Made by a program: the position numbers and the translations under genes
The notes under the pieces: model-generated
What the model was told of the DNA's origin: nothing
Seen by the model: the letters and a program-made list of their open reading frames with translations, nothing else
The model's database searches: none
Assembly: GCA_023151315.1 (NCBI GenBank)
Contig: JAKLJE010000020.1
Coordinates: forward strand, 1-64,000
DNA from: Bacteroidia bacterium
GTDB taxonomy: Bacteria > Bacteroidota > Bacteroidia > Palsa-965
Length of the DNA: 64,000 bases
Direction of reading: 5' to 3'
Shown: piece by piece, positions 44,892-54,200 of the stretch
How positions within the stretch are numbered: the first letter of the stretch is position 1
Layout: each line of letters opens with the position of its first letter

Positions 44892-45497
44892 ATGAATAAC
44901 GCTGCCCTTCGTCACCACGCCACAGCTCCGCTTTGGTATCGGTTGATTGCATACATCGCTGTTGCAGGCACCTTGTTTTACATTTTTCACACAGTAATTC
45001 TGTTCATTTTCAGCGCAACCCTGGAACCCGCAGTGTGGGTTCAGGAATTGTACTTCAACATTTTCGTTGGCATGCCCGTATTTCTTTTTGCAAGAGGAGA
45101 AATGATCAGCAGAAAGTCCTACAAATATCCTTCGTTGATTTTTATGGGAATTGCAATTCTCGGATACGGTGCAAATTTTCTAAATGCTTACGAAGTTATT
45201 GATGTCAGCGGATTGCAATGGCCAACAAGCTTTGCTTTGCTCGGATTGCTGATTACATACCTCATTCATTTCATTACAAAAAAGAAATCGCTTACAGACT
45301 ACTTGAAACTTGCATGGTTCGCCTGCATTTTCTGGGTATTCATTGCAAAACGATTTGTCCCGCACGGCGGCTATGCAGGTTGGTTTCTAATAGCTGCACA
45401 GGTCATTTATCCGTTCATGATGATTGCCGGACTACTGCATTTTTTCAAATCACCTAAAAACGAAAACCATGAATCGTCAACTCATCTCGTCAGGTAG
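44892..45497 (+). CDS. Hypothetical polytopic membrane protein
   Basis: The 201-residue protein has about six hydrophobic helices separated by short loops. It resembles no family I can name with confidence. A possible -7 box TAAATTTA (44880-44887, one mismatch to TAnnTTTG) ends 5 bases from the ATG. Its end overlaps the start of the RidA gene by 29 bases, which suggests coupled translation. Confidence 0.7.
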   Translation: MNNAALRHHATAPLWYRLIAYIAVAGTLFYIFHTVILFIFSATLEPAVWVQELYFNIFVGMPVFLFARGEMISRKSYKYPSLIFMGIAILGYGANFLNAYEVIDVSGLQWPTSFALLGLLITYLIHFITKKKSLTDYLKLAWFACIFWVFIAKRFVPHGGYAGWFLIAAQVIYPFMMIAGLLHFFKSPKNENHESSTHLVR

Positions 45498-45852
45498 TCC
45501 CTGGGAATCAAAAGTCAGTTATTCCCGTGCCGTGAAAGTCGGGAAAACAGTAGAAGTTTCCGGAACCACTGCAGTACTCAACGGTGTTGTTCAGCACAAA
45601 GGAAACCTCTATGAGCAAACCAAGACTGCTCTGGCGATCATTGAGAAAGCACTTCAGGAAGCCGGCATGGACCTTCATGATGTTGTGCGTACCCGCATGT
45701 ATGTTACGGATATATCACGTTGGGAAGAAGCAGGGAAAGCACACGGAGAATTTTTTGTTCATATCCGTCCTGCTACAACGCTCGTGGAAGTTTCCCGACT
45801 TATTGATCCGGATATGCTGATTGAAATCGAAGCTACTGCAATCGAAAAATAG
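45469..45852 (+). CDS. RidA family imine/enamine deaminase-like protein
   Basis: The ATG at 45469 (MNRQLISSGSPWESK) gives 127 residues matching the RidA (YjgF/YER057c) fold, with VRTRMYVTDISRWEEAGKAHGEFF and PATTLVEVSRLIDPDMLIEIEATA. RidA proteins hydrolyse reactive enamines and imines released by PLP enzymes. The usual substrate-binding Arg is present in VRTRMYV. The end includes the typical IEIEATAIE strand. It overlaps the membrane protein gene upstream and converges with a T9SS protein 2 bases beyond. Confidence 0.88.
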   Translation: MNRQLISSGSPWESKVSYSRAVKVGKTVEVSGTTAVLNGVVQHKGNLYEQTKTALAIIEKALQEAGMDLHDVVRTRMYVTDISRWEEAGKAHGEFFVHIRPATTLVEVSRLIDPDMLIEIEATAIEK

Positions 45853-45854
45853 AA

Positions 45855-46517
45855 TCAGAGTATAAATCTTCTGACGCTCTTTCTGCCATCCGGTGTAAGC
45901 AGCGTCAGAAGATACATTCCGTGATCCTCAACGGTTGTACCCTGCTCTTCACCTGCAATCACATTTCCTGTTTCCACTATTCTGCCCTGCGCATCTGAGA
46001 GAATGAATGTGCTTGATTCTTTAACAGAATAGACAACGTTCATCATCGTAAGATCGGTTCTGAAGTAATTGATCAATTCATATTCCTGAATTCCGACAGG
46101 CACATTACAGTTAAACGTTACACGCATACTATCGGAAGGATCTGCAACATTATTAAGTCGGATCACCACGTTACCGGTATCCGCATAACCATACGGATAA
46201 ATATGAACGTAAATCATATCCGAATCTCCCGGCAATAGCGTCCATGTAGCACTGTCATCGGGCATGGAATAACAATAATATTCTGTGCATACTGATGAAC
46301 GCCACCAGCCCGGAATATTCTCTTCTACTCGATTCCATCGCAGCTGCAATGTATCACCCGAAGTATTATGAATTACAGGCAACCAATACGGTGAAGCGAT
46401 ATCTGTGCTGGTTGCACTTCCTGCGAAATTTACCAGCGTTGTACTCACGGTAAAACTCTGGGCTTTTAACGCAGTTAACGCCCCGAATAGAGCAACGATC
46501 AGCAGAATTCTTTTCAC
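45855..46517 (-). CDS. Small secreted protein with T9SS-type C-terminal domain
   Basis: The GTG at 46517 (VKRILLIVALFGALTALKAQ) gives a clean signal peptide; a TTG at 46538 would add seven residues. About 130 residues of beta-rich domain follow, with CTEYYCYSMPDDSATWTLLPGDSDMIYVHIYP, reminiscent of a DUF1573-like or pilus-like sandwich. The C-terminus (VYSVKESSTFILSDAQGRIVETGNV to GRKSVRRFIL) is a sorting-type domain. A near-match -7 box (TATCTTGG on the minus strand, 46535-46542) lies 18 bases upstream. It is divergent from the helicase gene by about 60 bases. Confidence 0.68.
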   Translation of the reverse strand: MKRILLIVALFGALTALKAQSFTVSTTLVNFAGSATSTDIASPYWLPVIHNTSGDTLQLRWNRVEENIPGWWRSSVCTEYYCYSMPDDSATWTLLPGDSDMIYVHIYPYGYADTGNVVIRLNNVADPSDSMRVTFNCNVPVGIQEYELINYFRTDLTMMNVVYSVKESSTFILSDAQGRIVETGNVIAGEEQGTTVEDHGMYLLTLLTPDGRKSVRRFIL

Positions 46518-46576
46518 AGTGTGTAAATTCAGTTCCAAGATAGTGAAAACACCGATGCATTTACGATCTTTAAAAC

Positions 46577-49500
46577 GTGAATTTCACCGTTTACAGATCC
46601 TCTGCCGGTTCAGGTAAAACTTTCACTTTGGTGAAGGAATATCTCCGTATTGCATTGGACGATGTTTCGGATCCGCCTGTCAAATTCAGAAGAATCCTTG
46701 CGATCACCTTCACGAATAAAGCAGCGCAGGAAATGAAAGAACGAGTGATCGCTGCATTGCGGGCTCTCAGCGGTAAACCGGAAGAGAAATCTGAAACTTT
46801 ACGACAAATTCTTCTGGAAACGCTAAACATTCCGGAAGCAGAACTGCAACTACGCGCTCAGCGACTTCTTCGCACAATTCTGCATCGATATGCTGAATTT
46901 TCAATCGGCACAATTGATTCGTTCACACAGAAAATCACACGCAGCTTTACACACGATCTCGATCTTCCTGCCAATTATCAGATTGAAACGGAAAGCAACC
47001 AATTCATTCGCAAAGCAGTTGATCAACTGATCAGTCTGGCAGGAAAAGAAAAAGCGCTTACAACACTGCTTACAAGTTTTACTCAGGAAAAGGCAGATGA
47101 CGATAAAAGCTGGCAGATCGAAGAAGAGTTGTACCGTACAGCCAGCAATCTTCTGGAAGAGAACGGAACCTTGATGGCGCAGGAACTGCATCATCTTTCA
47201 TTGGAAGATTTCTCTGAAATCGCTGCAAAGCTTCGTAAGACCACCACCGCCTACGAAAATCACATCTACTCGACAGCGGAAAAAGCGGTTGCCTATCTTG
47301 AAAGCACGGATATTGATCCAAAAGAATTCTATCAAGGCAACAACGGTATTGGTCGCTGGTTTTACAGAATTCTTGACAGCGATCTCCTTAAAGAAAACGA
47401 ACCCAACTCTCATGTTCAACGTTGTGTGGAAACGGACACTTATTCGGCCAAATCTCTGAAGGACAAAGTCAGAAAAGAGCAGATTGAAAACGTAGGTCGC
47501 AAGTTGGGAGAATACGCACGGGAGATTCTTACACACATTGAAAACAACTATGCGGAATACGCAACCCGGGTTCTGGTTCTCAACAATATTTATTCGCTTG
47601 CTGTACTTAACGAGATTGAAAAGATCATTGTAAGCTATCGTAACGAAGACAACGTAATACATATTTCGGAATTCAACAGAATCATTTCTAAAGTGATTTC
47701 CGAAGCTCCGGTTCCTTACATATTCGAAAAACTGGGAACACGTTATTCCTATTTTCTGATTGATGAATTTCAGGATACATCGCGACTGCAATGGCACAAT
47801 CTTCTTCCTTTAATTGAAAACGGTTTGGCAGAAGGAAACTTCTCCATGCTCGTTGGTGATGCGAAGCAAGCTATCTATCGTTGGAGAGGCGGAGATGCTT
47901 CACAGTTTGTACGCTTACCTCAGGTAGCTGATATTTTCAATGATCCGTTTCTTCCGGAACGTGAGGCTGCACTTAAACGAAACTACAAAGCGGAATCCTT
48001 GGGCACGAATTACCGCTCATCCAGAAATATTGTTGAATTCAACAACCGTCTTTACGACAATCTGAAAAACGTGTTGTTCACCGATCATCAGCAAGTATAC
48101 ACGGAAGCCGATCAGAAATTCAAAAGCCCTGAAGCCGAAGGATATGCAGAACTGCGCTTTCCGGAAAGACCCGAAAAGAAAACAGAACGCACAGCTTCTT
48201 ATGTTGCGGAATCCCTTGAGATGGTTCAATCCCTGATTGCAGATGGCTGGGAACAAAAAGACATTGCGATTCTGGTGCGATTCAATTACGAAGGCAGCGC
48301 AATTGCTACGGAACTGCTGAATGCAGGCTACAACGTATTGTCAAGCGACTCACTGCTTCTCAGGAATTCAGATATCGTGCGTTGCATTGTTTCCATATTG
48401 CGTTGTCTGGAATTCCCTGAAGACCGTGTTGCTTTGGCCGATACAGTAACATTGCTCAACAAACTGAAGAACGTCAATTTACCTGCTTACGTTTTACGCG
48501 ATAAGGAATTCGACATTCACAATCTTCTGCAACTCGCAGGTTTCCAAGACGACTTCCATTCCATTGCATATCAACCCATGTATCAGCAATGTGAGTTTGT
48601 CATCAGGGCAATATTTCCTGATGATCGCCGCAATGCCTGGGTTATTTTCTTTCTGGATGAATTACTCCGCTTTGCCGGTTCCAGAAATCCTGATCGGTCC
48701 GTATTCTTCGAATGGTGGAAAGATCGGTCACGCTCAGCATCACTCATTATTCCTGAAGGCACAAATGCCATTCGCATTATGACGATCCATAAAGCCAAAG
48801 GACTTGAGTTTCCGGTGGTCATTATTCCTTTCGTTTCCTGGGAACCACATTCCAATAACGTTAAGCAATGGGTTCGACTAAATGATCCTGAAGTACCTCA
48901 GTTACCGGTTGCTTTGATTGCACATTCAAAGATTACCGCATTGTCTTCCGTGCAAGATCAATATAAAACCGAAGTCAATGAAAGTCGATTGGAACGATTG
49001 AATCTGCTCTATGTTGCTACCACCCGCGCAATTCAACAATTGTATGTGCTGAGTGAAAAACCATCCGGTAAAACAGAGAAACCCGAGAACGCAGCAACCT
49101 GGTTGTTCAATTGTTTCAAAAACGATCTTTCCGAAGATGCAAGCTGCAGTTTCGGCACCAAGCGAGTGATTCGAAATCACAACATTAAAGAAGCCACGCT
49201 TCTCAAGCTGGAATCTAATTCAGGTGTGTGGCAACCGCGATTGCGCATCCGTAAATACTCGGAAGAAGCGTGGAGCAACTCCAAAGAAAAATCCGCCAGA
49301 GAAAGCGGAATTCTACTTCACGCATTGCTTCAGAAAGTGCGCAGTTATGAAGATGTAAGCAACGTAATTGCGCAAGCAATTGCTTCAGGTCAGATCAGCA
49401 ACAGTGAAGCAGGTTATATCACCGAAATAATGAACGGAGTAGTCAAACATCCTGAACTGGAAAAATATTACAACTCAACAATGAAGTCGTTGACCGAACG

Positions 49501-49714
49501 CGACATTATCATACCGGGTTCAGGAACTTCCCGTCCTGATTGTGTGATGATGGATAATGATCGTGCAATCGTCATCGAATACAAATCCGGAGCGGAATCC
49601 ACGGAACACGTCGATCAGGTGAAACATTATGTTTCCGCACTTTCCCAAATGGGATACAGTAATGTTCAGGGAAAACTGGTGTATCTTTCGCCTCTGAAAA
49701 TCATAAACATCTGA
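46577..49714 (+). CDS. UvrD/RecB-type helicase-nuclease (AddA-like)
   Basis: A GTG start gives 1045 residues with superfamily-1A helicase motifs: Walker A SAGSGKTFTLV near residue 10, AITFTNKAAQEMKER, LIDEFQDTSRLQW near 394, VGDAKQAIYRWRGGD, MTIHKAKGLEFPVVI near 737 and NLLYVATTRAI. The C-terminal 150 residues form a RecB-like nuclease with SRPDCVMM and VIEYKSG as the D/E-x-K core. It is the AddA/RecB component for double-strand-break processing. AddB, normally its neighbour in Bacteroidota, is absent. The next gene begins 3 bases after its stop. Confidence 0.9.
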   Translation: MNFTVYRSSAGSGKTFTLVKEYLRIALDDVSDPPVKFRRILAITFTNKAAQEMKERVIAALRALSGKPEEKSETLRQILLETLNIPEAELQLRAQRLLRTILHRYAEFSIGTIDSFTQKITRSFTHDLDLPANYQIETESNQFIRKAVDQLISLAGKEKALTTLLTSFTQEKADDDKSWQIEEELYRTASNLLEENGTLMAQELHHLSLEDFSEIAAKLRKTTTAYENHIYSTAEKAVAYLESTDIDPKEFYQGNNGIGRWFYRILDSDLLKENEPNSHVQRCVETDTYSAKSLKDKVRKEQIENVGRKLGEYAREILTHIENNYAEYATRVLVLNNIYSLAVLNEIEKIIVSYRNEDNVIHISEFNRIISKVISEAPVPYIFEKLGTRYSYFLIDEFQDTSRLQWHNLLPLIENGLAEGNFSMLVGDAKQAIYRWRGGDASQFVRLPQVADIFNDPFLPEREAALKRNYKAESLGTNYRSSRNIVEFNNRLYDNLKNVLFTDHQQVYTEADQKFKSPEAEGYAELRFPERPEKKTERTASYVAESLEMVQSLIADGWEQKDIAILVRFNYEGSAIATELLNAGYNVLSSDSLLLRNSDIVRCIVSILRCLEFPEDRVALADTVTLLNKLKNVNLPAYVLRDKEFDIHNLLQLAGFQDDFHSIAYQPMYQQCEFVIRAIFPDDRRNAWVIFFLDELLRFAGSRNPDRSVFFEWWKDRSRSASLIIPEGTNAIRIMTIHKAKGLEFPVVIIPFVSWEPHSNNVKQWVRLNDPEVPQLPVALIAHSKITALSSVQDQYKTEVNESRLERLNLLYVATTRAIQQLYVLSEKPSGKTEKPENAATWLFNCFKNDLSEDASCSFGTKRVIRNHNIKEATLLKLESNSGVWQPRLRIRKYSEEAWSNSKEKSARESGILLHALLQKVRSYEDVSNVIAQAIASGQISNSEAGYITEIMNGVVKHPELEKYYNSTMKSLTERDIIIPGSGTSRPDCVMMDNDRAIVIEYKSGAESTEHVDQVKHYVSALSQMGYSNVQGKLVYLSPLKIINI

Positions 49715-49717
49715 ACC

Positions 49718-50206
49718 ATGCCTTCATTCGATATTGTTTCCAAAATTGACGGACAAACGCTGGACAACGCCATCAACAGTGCGCGTAAGGAAATTCTCGG
49801 ACGATTCGACTTCAAAGGTTCGAATACAACAATTGATCTCGACAAAAAAGATCTCGTTCTGAAAATTCATACGGAAGATGAAATGCGTCTGAACTCAGTT
49901 ATCGATGTGATACGCATGCGAATGGTGAAACAGGGAATCGATCCGCGCAGTCTGGACGAAGGAAAGCAGCACGAAGCTTCCGGATTCACGATCCGTAAAG
50001 AAATAAAAGTGCGTAACGGAATTGATAAAGACACGGCGCGTAAAATTCAGAAAGACATCAAAGATTCCAAACTGAAAGTAACAGCTCAGCAGATGGATGA
50101 TCAGATTCGTGTGACAGGTAAAAAGATCGATGATCTTCAGGCAGTGATAGCCATGTGCAGAAGAAATCAGTATGATCTTCCTTTGCAGTTTGTGAATATG
50201 AAATAA
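49718..50206 (+). CDS. YajQ family nucleotide-binding protein
   Basis: The 162-residue protein shows the YajQ family sequence: MPSFDIVSKIDGQTLDNAIN at the start, GRFDFKGSNTTIDLD and the late RVTGKKIDDLQAVIAMCR. It has two ferredoxin-like halves. Members bind cyclic di-GMP or tRNA/nucleotides and influence virulence and stress in some species; the local role is unknown. It is placed directly after the helicase-nuclease gene and before hrpB. Confidence 0.94.
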   Translation: MPSFDIVSKIDGQTLDNAINSARKEILGRFDFKGSNTTIDLDKKDLVLKIHTEDEMRLNSVIDVIRMRMVKQGIDPRSLDEGKQHEASGFTIRKEIKVRNGIDKDTARKIQKDIKDSKLKVTAQQMDDQIRVTGKKIDDLQAVIAMCRRNQYDLPLQFVNMK

Positions 50207-50221
50207 CGACTCACTGCTGCC

Positions 50222-52705
50222 TTGAGCAACTCCTCCACTCTTCCTGTTTATTCGGTAATTCCCGGTTTGCGTGATGCTCTCCGCGATAATCGTATTGTAA
50301 TTCTGCAGGCTGCGCCCGGAGCCGGAAAAAGTACGGTGGTTCCCCTTGAATTACGCAATGAAGAATGGCTCGCAGGCAATAAAATTATCATGCTCGAACC
50401 GCGTCGACTTGCTGCACGTGCTGTAAGTGAACGCATGGCGGATTCATTGAATGAAAAAACAGGAGAACAAATCGGATACAGCATACGCTTCGAAAGCAAA
50501 GTGAGTGCAGCCACCAAAGTGGAAGTTGTTACTGAAGGACTCCTTGCCCGTCGTATGTTGCAGGATGAATTTCTGGAAGGAACCGGATTGCTCATCTTCG
50601 ATGAATTTCATGAAAGAAATTTACACGCCGATTTCGCTCTGACTCTTGCACTGGAAATAAGAAAACTTGCACGACCTGATCTGAGAATTCTGATCATGTC
50701 TGCAACAATTGACACAGCGCAATTACGGAATTGGCTCGGTGACGCACATGTGATTACCTGTGAAGGACGACAGTTTCCGATTACATTGCATTATGTTCCG
50801 GAGAACATCAACGCCACATTGGTACAGAATTGTACGAATCTCATAACTCGTGCATACTCAGAAACCAAAGGAGATATTCTTGTTTTTCTACCCGGTGCAG
50901 GAGAAATTAAGAAAGTACAGGAATTACTGGAAGAGAAAAACATTACCGCCATTGTTCATCCGCTTTACGGAGATCTTTCCTTCAGTGATCAGCAACGCGC
51001 TTTACTACCTGACACTTCAGGAATGCGTAAAATAGTGCTCGCCACTTCCATCGCAGAAACTTCATTGACTATTGAAGGTATCACGACCGTTGTGGATTGC
51101 GGCTATTCGCGGATTCCGCATTTCGATCCGGAAACGGAAACTGATCAATTGATTACGGTTCGCGTAAGTGCCGACACAGCAGATCAACGTGCGGGTCGCG
51201 CCGGTCGACTTGGTCCCGGAACGTGCTACCGCATGTGGTCTGAAACTGTTCAGATGCATTTGCAGGCGAGTCGCAAACCTGAAATACTGAACTGCGACGT
51301 TACTCCAATGTTGCTCGGTCTGGCTTCACTCGGATTTTCAAACGCACGTGAGTTGAAATGGCTGACTGTTCCTTCAGAACAAAGTCTGAATCACGGCTAC
51401 GAGTTGCTGCACAATCTGGATGCACTTTCAGATTTCAAAATCACTGAACACGGAAAAGCCATTCTTAATCTTCCTGCGCATCCGCGTATTGCACACATGT
51501 TGTTGTTGGGAGCTGCAGATGAAAACGGAATTCTGGCTTGTGACATAGCTGCATTATTTGAAGAACGCGATCCCATGCGAAGTGAAGCAGGCGCGGATTT
51601 AACTTTACGTATTGAAGAGCTGAATAAGTGGCGGAACAAGGAAAGATTCCTTGGCGACCGCAATCGCTACGAACGCATCAACAGAATTTCACAGCAATGG
51701 CAGCGTATTCTGAAAATTAAATCCGCAGCAAAAAGCGTGGACGCATATGAAGCAGGACGTTTAGTTGCAGCGGTGTATCCGGATCGAATTGCATTGAGAC
51801 AATCCGGTAGTCTTTATCGACTTGCCGATGGACAAAAAGCATTGCTTCCTGAGCACGATTCTCTGGCCTCAGAGAAATGGATTGCAGCGGCACATCTTCA
51901 TTCAGGAAATCAGACAGCGAAAATATTTCTTGCCGCGCCCTTGAATGAAGACGATGTAAAACATCTTGCCAAAGAACGCGTGCGTGTGGAGTGGAATGAA
52001 TCTGACGGCGGAATTGTTGCACGAAAAGAAACATACATTGGAGGAATTGTAATCCGGCACTCCGCTTTACCGAATGTTTCTTCTGAAGAAACTGCGAAAA
52101 TCATTTTGGATGTTCTGCGTACACAAGGTGCAACGCTTCTTGACTGGAACGAAAGAACTCAGCAACTGCAACGTCGCATAGCATTGTACCGCAAACATTA
52201 TCCCGATCACGAAATTCCGGACCTTAATACAACAACATTACTTCGCTCTCCTGAAGATTGGATAACACCGTATATCAACGGTATTCGCAAGAAAGACGAC
52301 TTAATGCGAATTGACCTTTCAACAGTTCTTTCTGGCTTACTGACCTGGGAGCAGAAGAATATGTTGGACAAAGAAGTTCCTGAAACGATCAATGTACCCA
52401 GCGGAAGTAATATCCGTATCGATTATCAGGAGAATGAGTCGCAACCCATTCTCGCCGTACGGCTTCAGGAAGTTTTCGGATGGAAAGAAACACCTTCCAT
52501 TCTCGGAGGTCGCGTAAAATTGATGTTGCACCTTCTTTCACCTGCATATCGCCCGGTACAGGTTACACAGGATCTTTCCAGTTTCTGGAACAGCACTTAT
52601 ACGGAAGTCCGCAAAGAAATGCGTTCCCGCTATCCTAAACATTCCTGGCCCGAAGATCCATGGACAGCCTTGGCAGTTCGGGGAGTAAAAAAGAAATCCG
52701 GCTGA
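50222..52705 (+). CDS. hrpB: ATP-dependent helicase HrpB
   Basis: A TTG start gives 827 residues of a DEAH/RHA-type helicase: Walker A APGAGKSTVVPLEL near residue 32, DEFHERN near 122, the SATIDTAQL motif III and the late QRAGRAGRLGPGTCYRMW motif VI. The C-terminal half carries the HrpB-specific domain. Such proteins are 3'-5' RNA or DNA helicases of uncertain role in bacteria. The ORF lies 15 bases after yajQ. An ATG is not available near the N-terminus, so a TTG start is the likely choice. Confidence 0.9.
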   Translation: MSNSSTLPVYSVIPGLRDALRDNRIVILQAAPGAGKSTVVPLELRNEEWLAGNKIIMLEPRRLAARAVSERMADSLNEKTGEQIGYSIRFESKVSAATKVEVVTEGLLARRMLQDEFLEGTGLLIFDEFHERNLHADFALTLALEIRKLARPDLRILIMSATIDTAQLRNWLGDAHVITCEGRQFPITLHYVPENINATLVQNCTNLITRAYSETKGDILVFLPGAGEIKKVQELLEEKNITAIVHPLYGDLSFSDQQRALLPDTSGMRKIVLATSIAETSLTIEGITTVVDCGYSRIPHFDPETETDQLITVRVSADTADQRAGRAGRLGPGTCYRMWSETVQMHLQASRKPEILNCDVTPMLLGLASLGFSNARELKWLTVPSEQSLNHGYELLHNLDALSDFKITEHGKAILNLPAHPRIAHMLLLGAADENGILACDIAALFEERDPMRSEAGADLTLRIEELNKWRNKERFLGDRNRYERINRISQQWQRILKIKSAAKSVDAYEAGRLVAAVYPDRIALRQSGSLYRLADGQKALLPEHDSLASEKWIAAAHLHSGNQTAKIFLAAPLNEDDVKHLAKERVRVEWNESDGGIVARKETYIGGIVIRHSALPNVSSEETAKIILDVLRTQGATLLDWNERTQQLQRRIALYRKHYPDHEIPDLNTTTLLRSPEDWITPYINGIRKKDDLMRIDLSTVLSGLLTWEQKNMLDKEVPETINVPSGSNIRIDYQENESQPILAVRLQEVFGWKETPSILGGRVKLMLHLLSPAYRPVQVTQDLSSFWNSTYTEVRKEMRSRYPKHSWPEDPWTALAVRGVKKKSG

Positions 52706-52979
52706 AATCAGTTCAGGTTTACCCTCGCTGTTTCAAATAAGTACTTGGAATTTTGGCCTTCGCATCCGATTAATTCATGCGCCAATCCCAAGTCCTGAAA
52801 TCTGTCTGGAGTAAACTTTTACTGAAACTGTTCGTTCTTTATTTACAATAATATCGCATAACCTTTACACAATACGAGCATTTACTGACTTCGATCAGTT
52901 TATTAACTGCCCGTGGTCATATTTTGCTCATAACACGAAGGATACTTTTAGCGGTTAAATCAGACCTTATCTTATTTTC
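52706..52979 (+). other. Intergenic leader of the histidine kinase operon
   Basis: The 274-base gap between hrpB and the kinase holds no gene. It carries an ACTGA-N6-TCAGT palindrome (52884-52899) and a near-match -7 box TATTTTCG (52972-52979). Confidence 0.5.
52884..52899 (+). promoter_or_regulatory. Crp-family-like palindrome upstream of the kinase operon
   Basis: ACTGA and TCAGT flank six bases, giving the TGA-N6-TCA core shared by CRP and FNR sites. An identical-pattern site lies beyond the regulator gene at 55267-55284. The centre is about 91 bases upstream of the expected transcription start. Confidence 0.5.
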
Positions 52980-54200
52980 GTGGCAAATAAATTAAAAGAG
53001 CGAGAAATGGAGAGCAAAGAAGGTGTAGAAGCACTTTTTCTTTATGCTGCTGAAGGTATTCTGATTGCGGACGAACGCGGAGTAATCAAGCGTATCAATC
53101 CAAGCGCAGAAAAACTGTTCGGATACGAACCAAACGAACTAGAAGGAAAATCCTTGGAGCTTTTGGTGCCGAAACGCTTTTCCGGATCTCATGCCGGACA
53201 CCGTGACCGTTATAATGCCAATCCTCATGCACGTAAAATGGGTCAAGGCATTGAACTTTTCGGATTGAGAAAAGACGGAAGTGAAATTGCAGTTGAAATC
53301 AGTCTGAGTCCTTACGCAACCCCCGAAGGAAAATTTACAATCGCCTTTATCGTTGATATCACGCAACGTAAACAGATCGACGAAAAACTCCAGCATTATT
53401 CACATGAGTTAGAGATGCAGGTTCGTAACAGAACCATGATTCTCGAAGAAGCAATTCAGGAACTGGAGAAGACCAAACAGGATCTGCATATGGCACTTGA
53501 GAAAGAACGTGAGTTGAACGAACTTAAATCACGCTTCGTCTCCATGGCTTCTCATGAATTCAGAACTCCGCTTGCCACTATCAAATCATCATTATCACTC
53601 GTAAAGAAATACGGTGAATTGAATGATTCGGAGAAGCAGGACAAGCATATATCCAAGATTAAATCATCTATCAGCAACCTCACTGATATTCTTAATGATT
53701 TCCTTTCGGTAAGCCAACTGGAAGAAGGTAAAGTCAGCAACCTTTCAGAAGAATTAAACCTTCCTGAATACCTCTCTGAAATTACAGCTGAACTTCAGAC
53801 AATTTGCAAAACCGGGCAGAAAATCAATTACATCCACGAAGGCCAAAACATTGTTTATTTCGATCAGAAACTCCTGCGAAACATTCTGTTCAATCTGATC
53901 TCCAATGCAATCAAATTTTCAAACGAAGATTCAGTAATTGATGTTTACTCATCGGTAAACTCAACTGAAACTGTTCTGAAAGTGAGTGATCATGGAATCG
54001 GAATTGCAAAACAGGATCAGGTTCACCTGTTCGAAAGATTCTTCCGCGGACGAAACGTAACCCATATTCAGGGAACAGGTCTCGGACTCAACATCGTTGC
54101 ACGCTACGTGGAAATGCTTAACGGGAATATTAAATTTGAAAGTGAGGAAAACAAAGGGACCACTTTCACAATTACATTGCCTTACTACAACCAAAAATGA
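52980..54200 (+). CDS. PAS-domain sensor histidine kinase
   Basis: The protein has a single PAS domain (about residues 14-130, with GILIADERGVIKRINPSAEKLFGYEPNELEGK), a coiled coil (130-185) and a HisKA-HATPase kinase core: His192 in SMASHEFRTPLATIK, the N box LISNAIKFS, the G1 box VSDHGIGI and GTGLGLNIVARYV. There is no membrane helix, so it is cytoplasmic. The GTG at 52980 is given; the ATG at 53007 is a good alternative because a promoter-like box abuts the GTG. Its stop overlaps the regulator start (ATGA). The signal for the PAS domain is unknown. Confidence 0.9.
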   Translation: MANKLKEREMESKEGVEALFLYAAEGILIADERGVIKRINPSAEKLFGYEPNELEGKSLELLVPKRFSGSHAGHRDRYNANPHARKMGQGIELFGLRKDGSEIAVEISLSPYATPEGKFTIAFIVDITQRKQIDEKLQHYSHELEMQVRNRTMILEEAIQELEKTKQDLHMALEKERELNELKSRFVSMASHEFRTPLATIKSSLSLVKKYGELNDSEKQDKHISKIKSSISNLTDILNDFLSVSQLEEGKVSNLSEELNLPEYLSEITAELQTICKTGQKINYIHEGQNIVYFDQKLLRNILFNLISNAIKFSNEDSVIDVYSSVNSTETVLKVSDHGIGIAKQDQVHLFERFFRGRNVTHIQGTGLGLNIVARYVEMLNGNIKFESEENKGTTFTITLPYYNQK

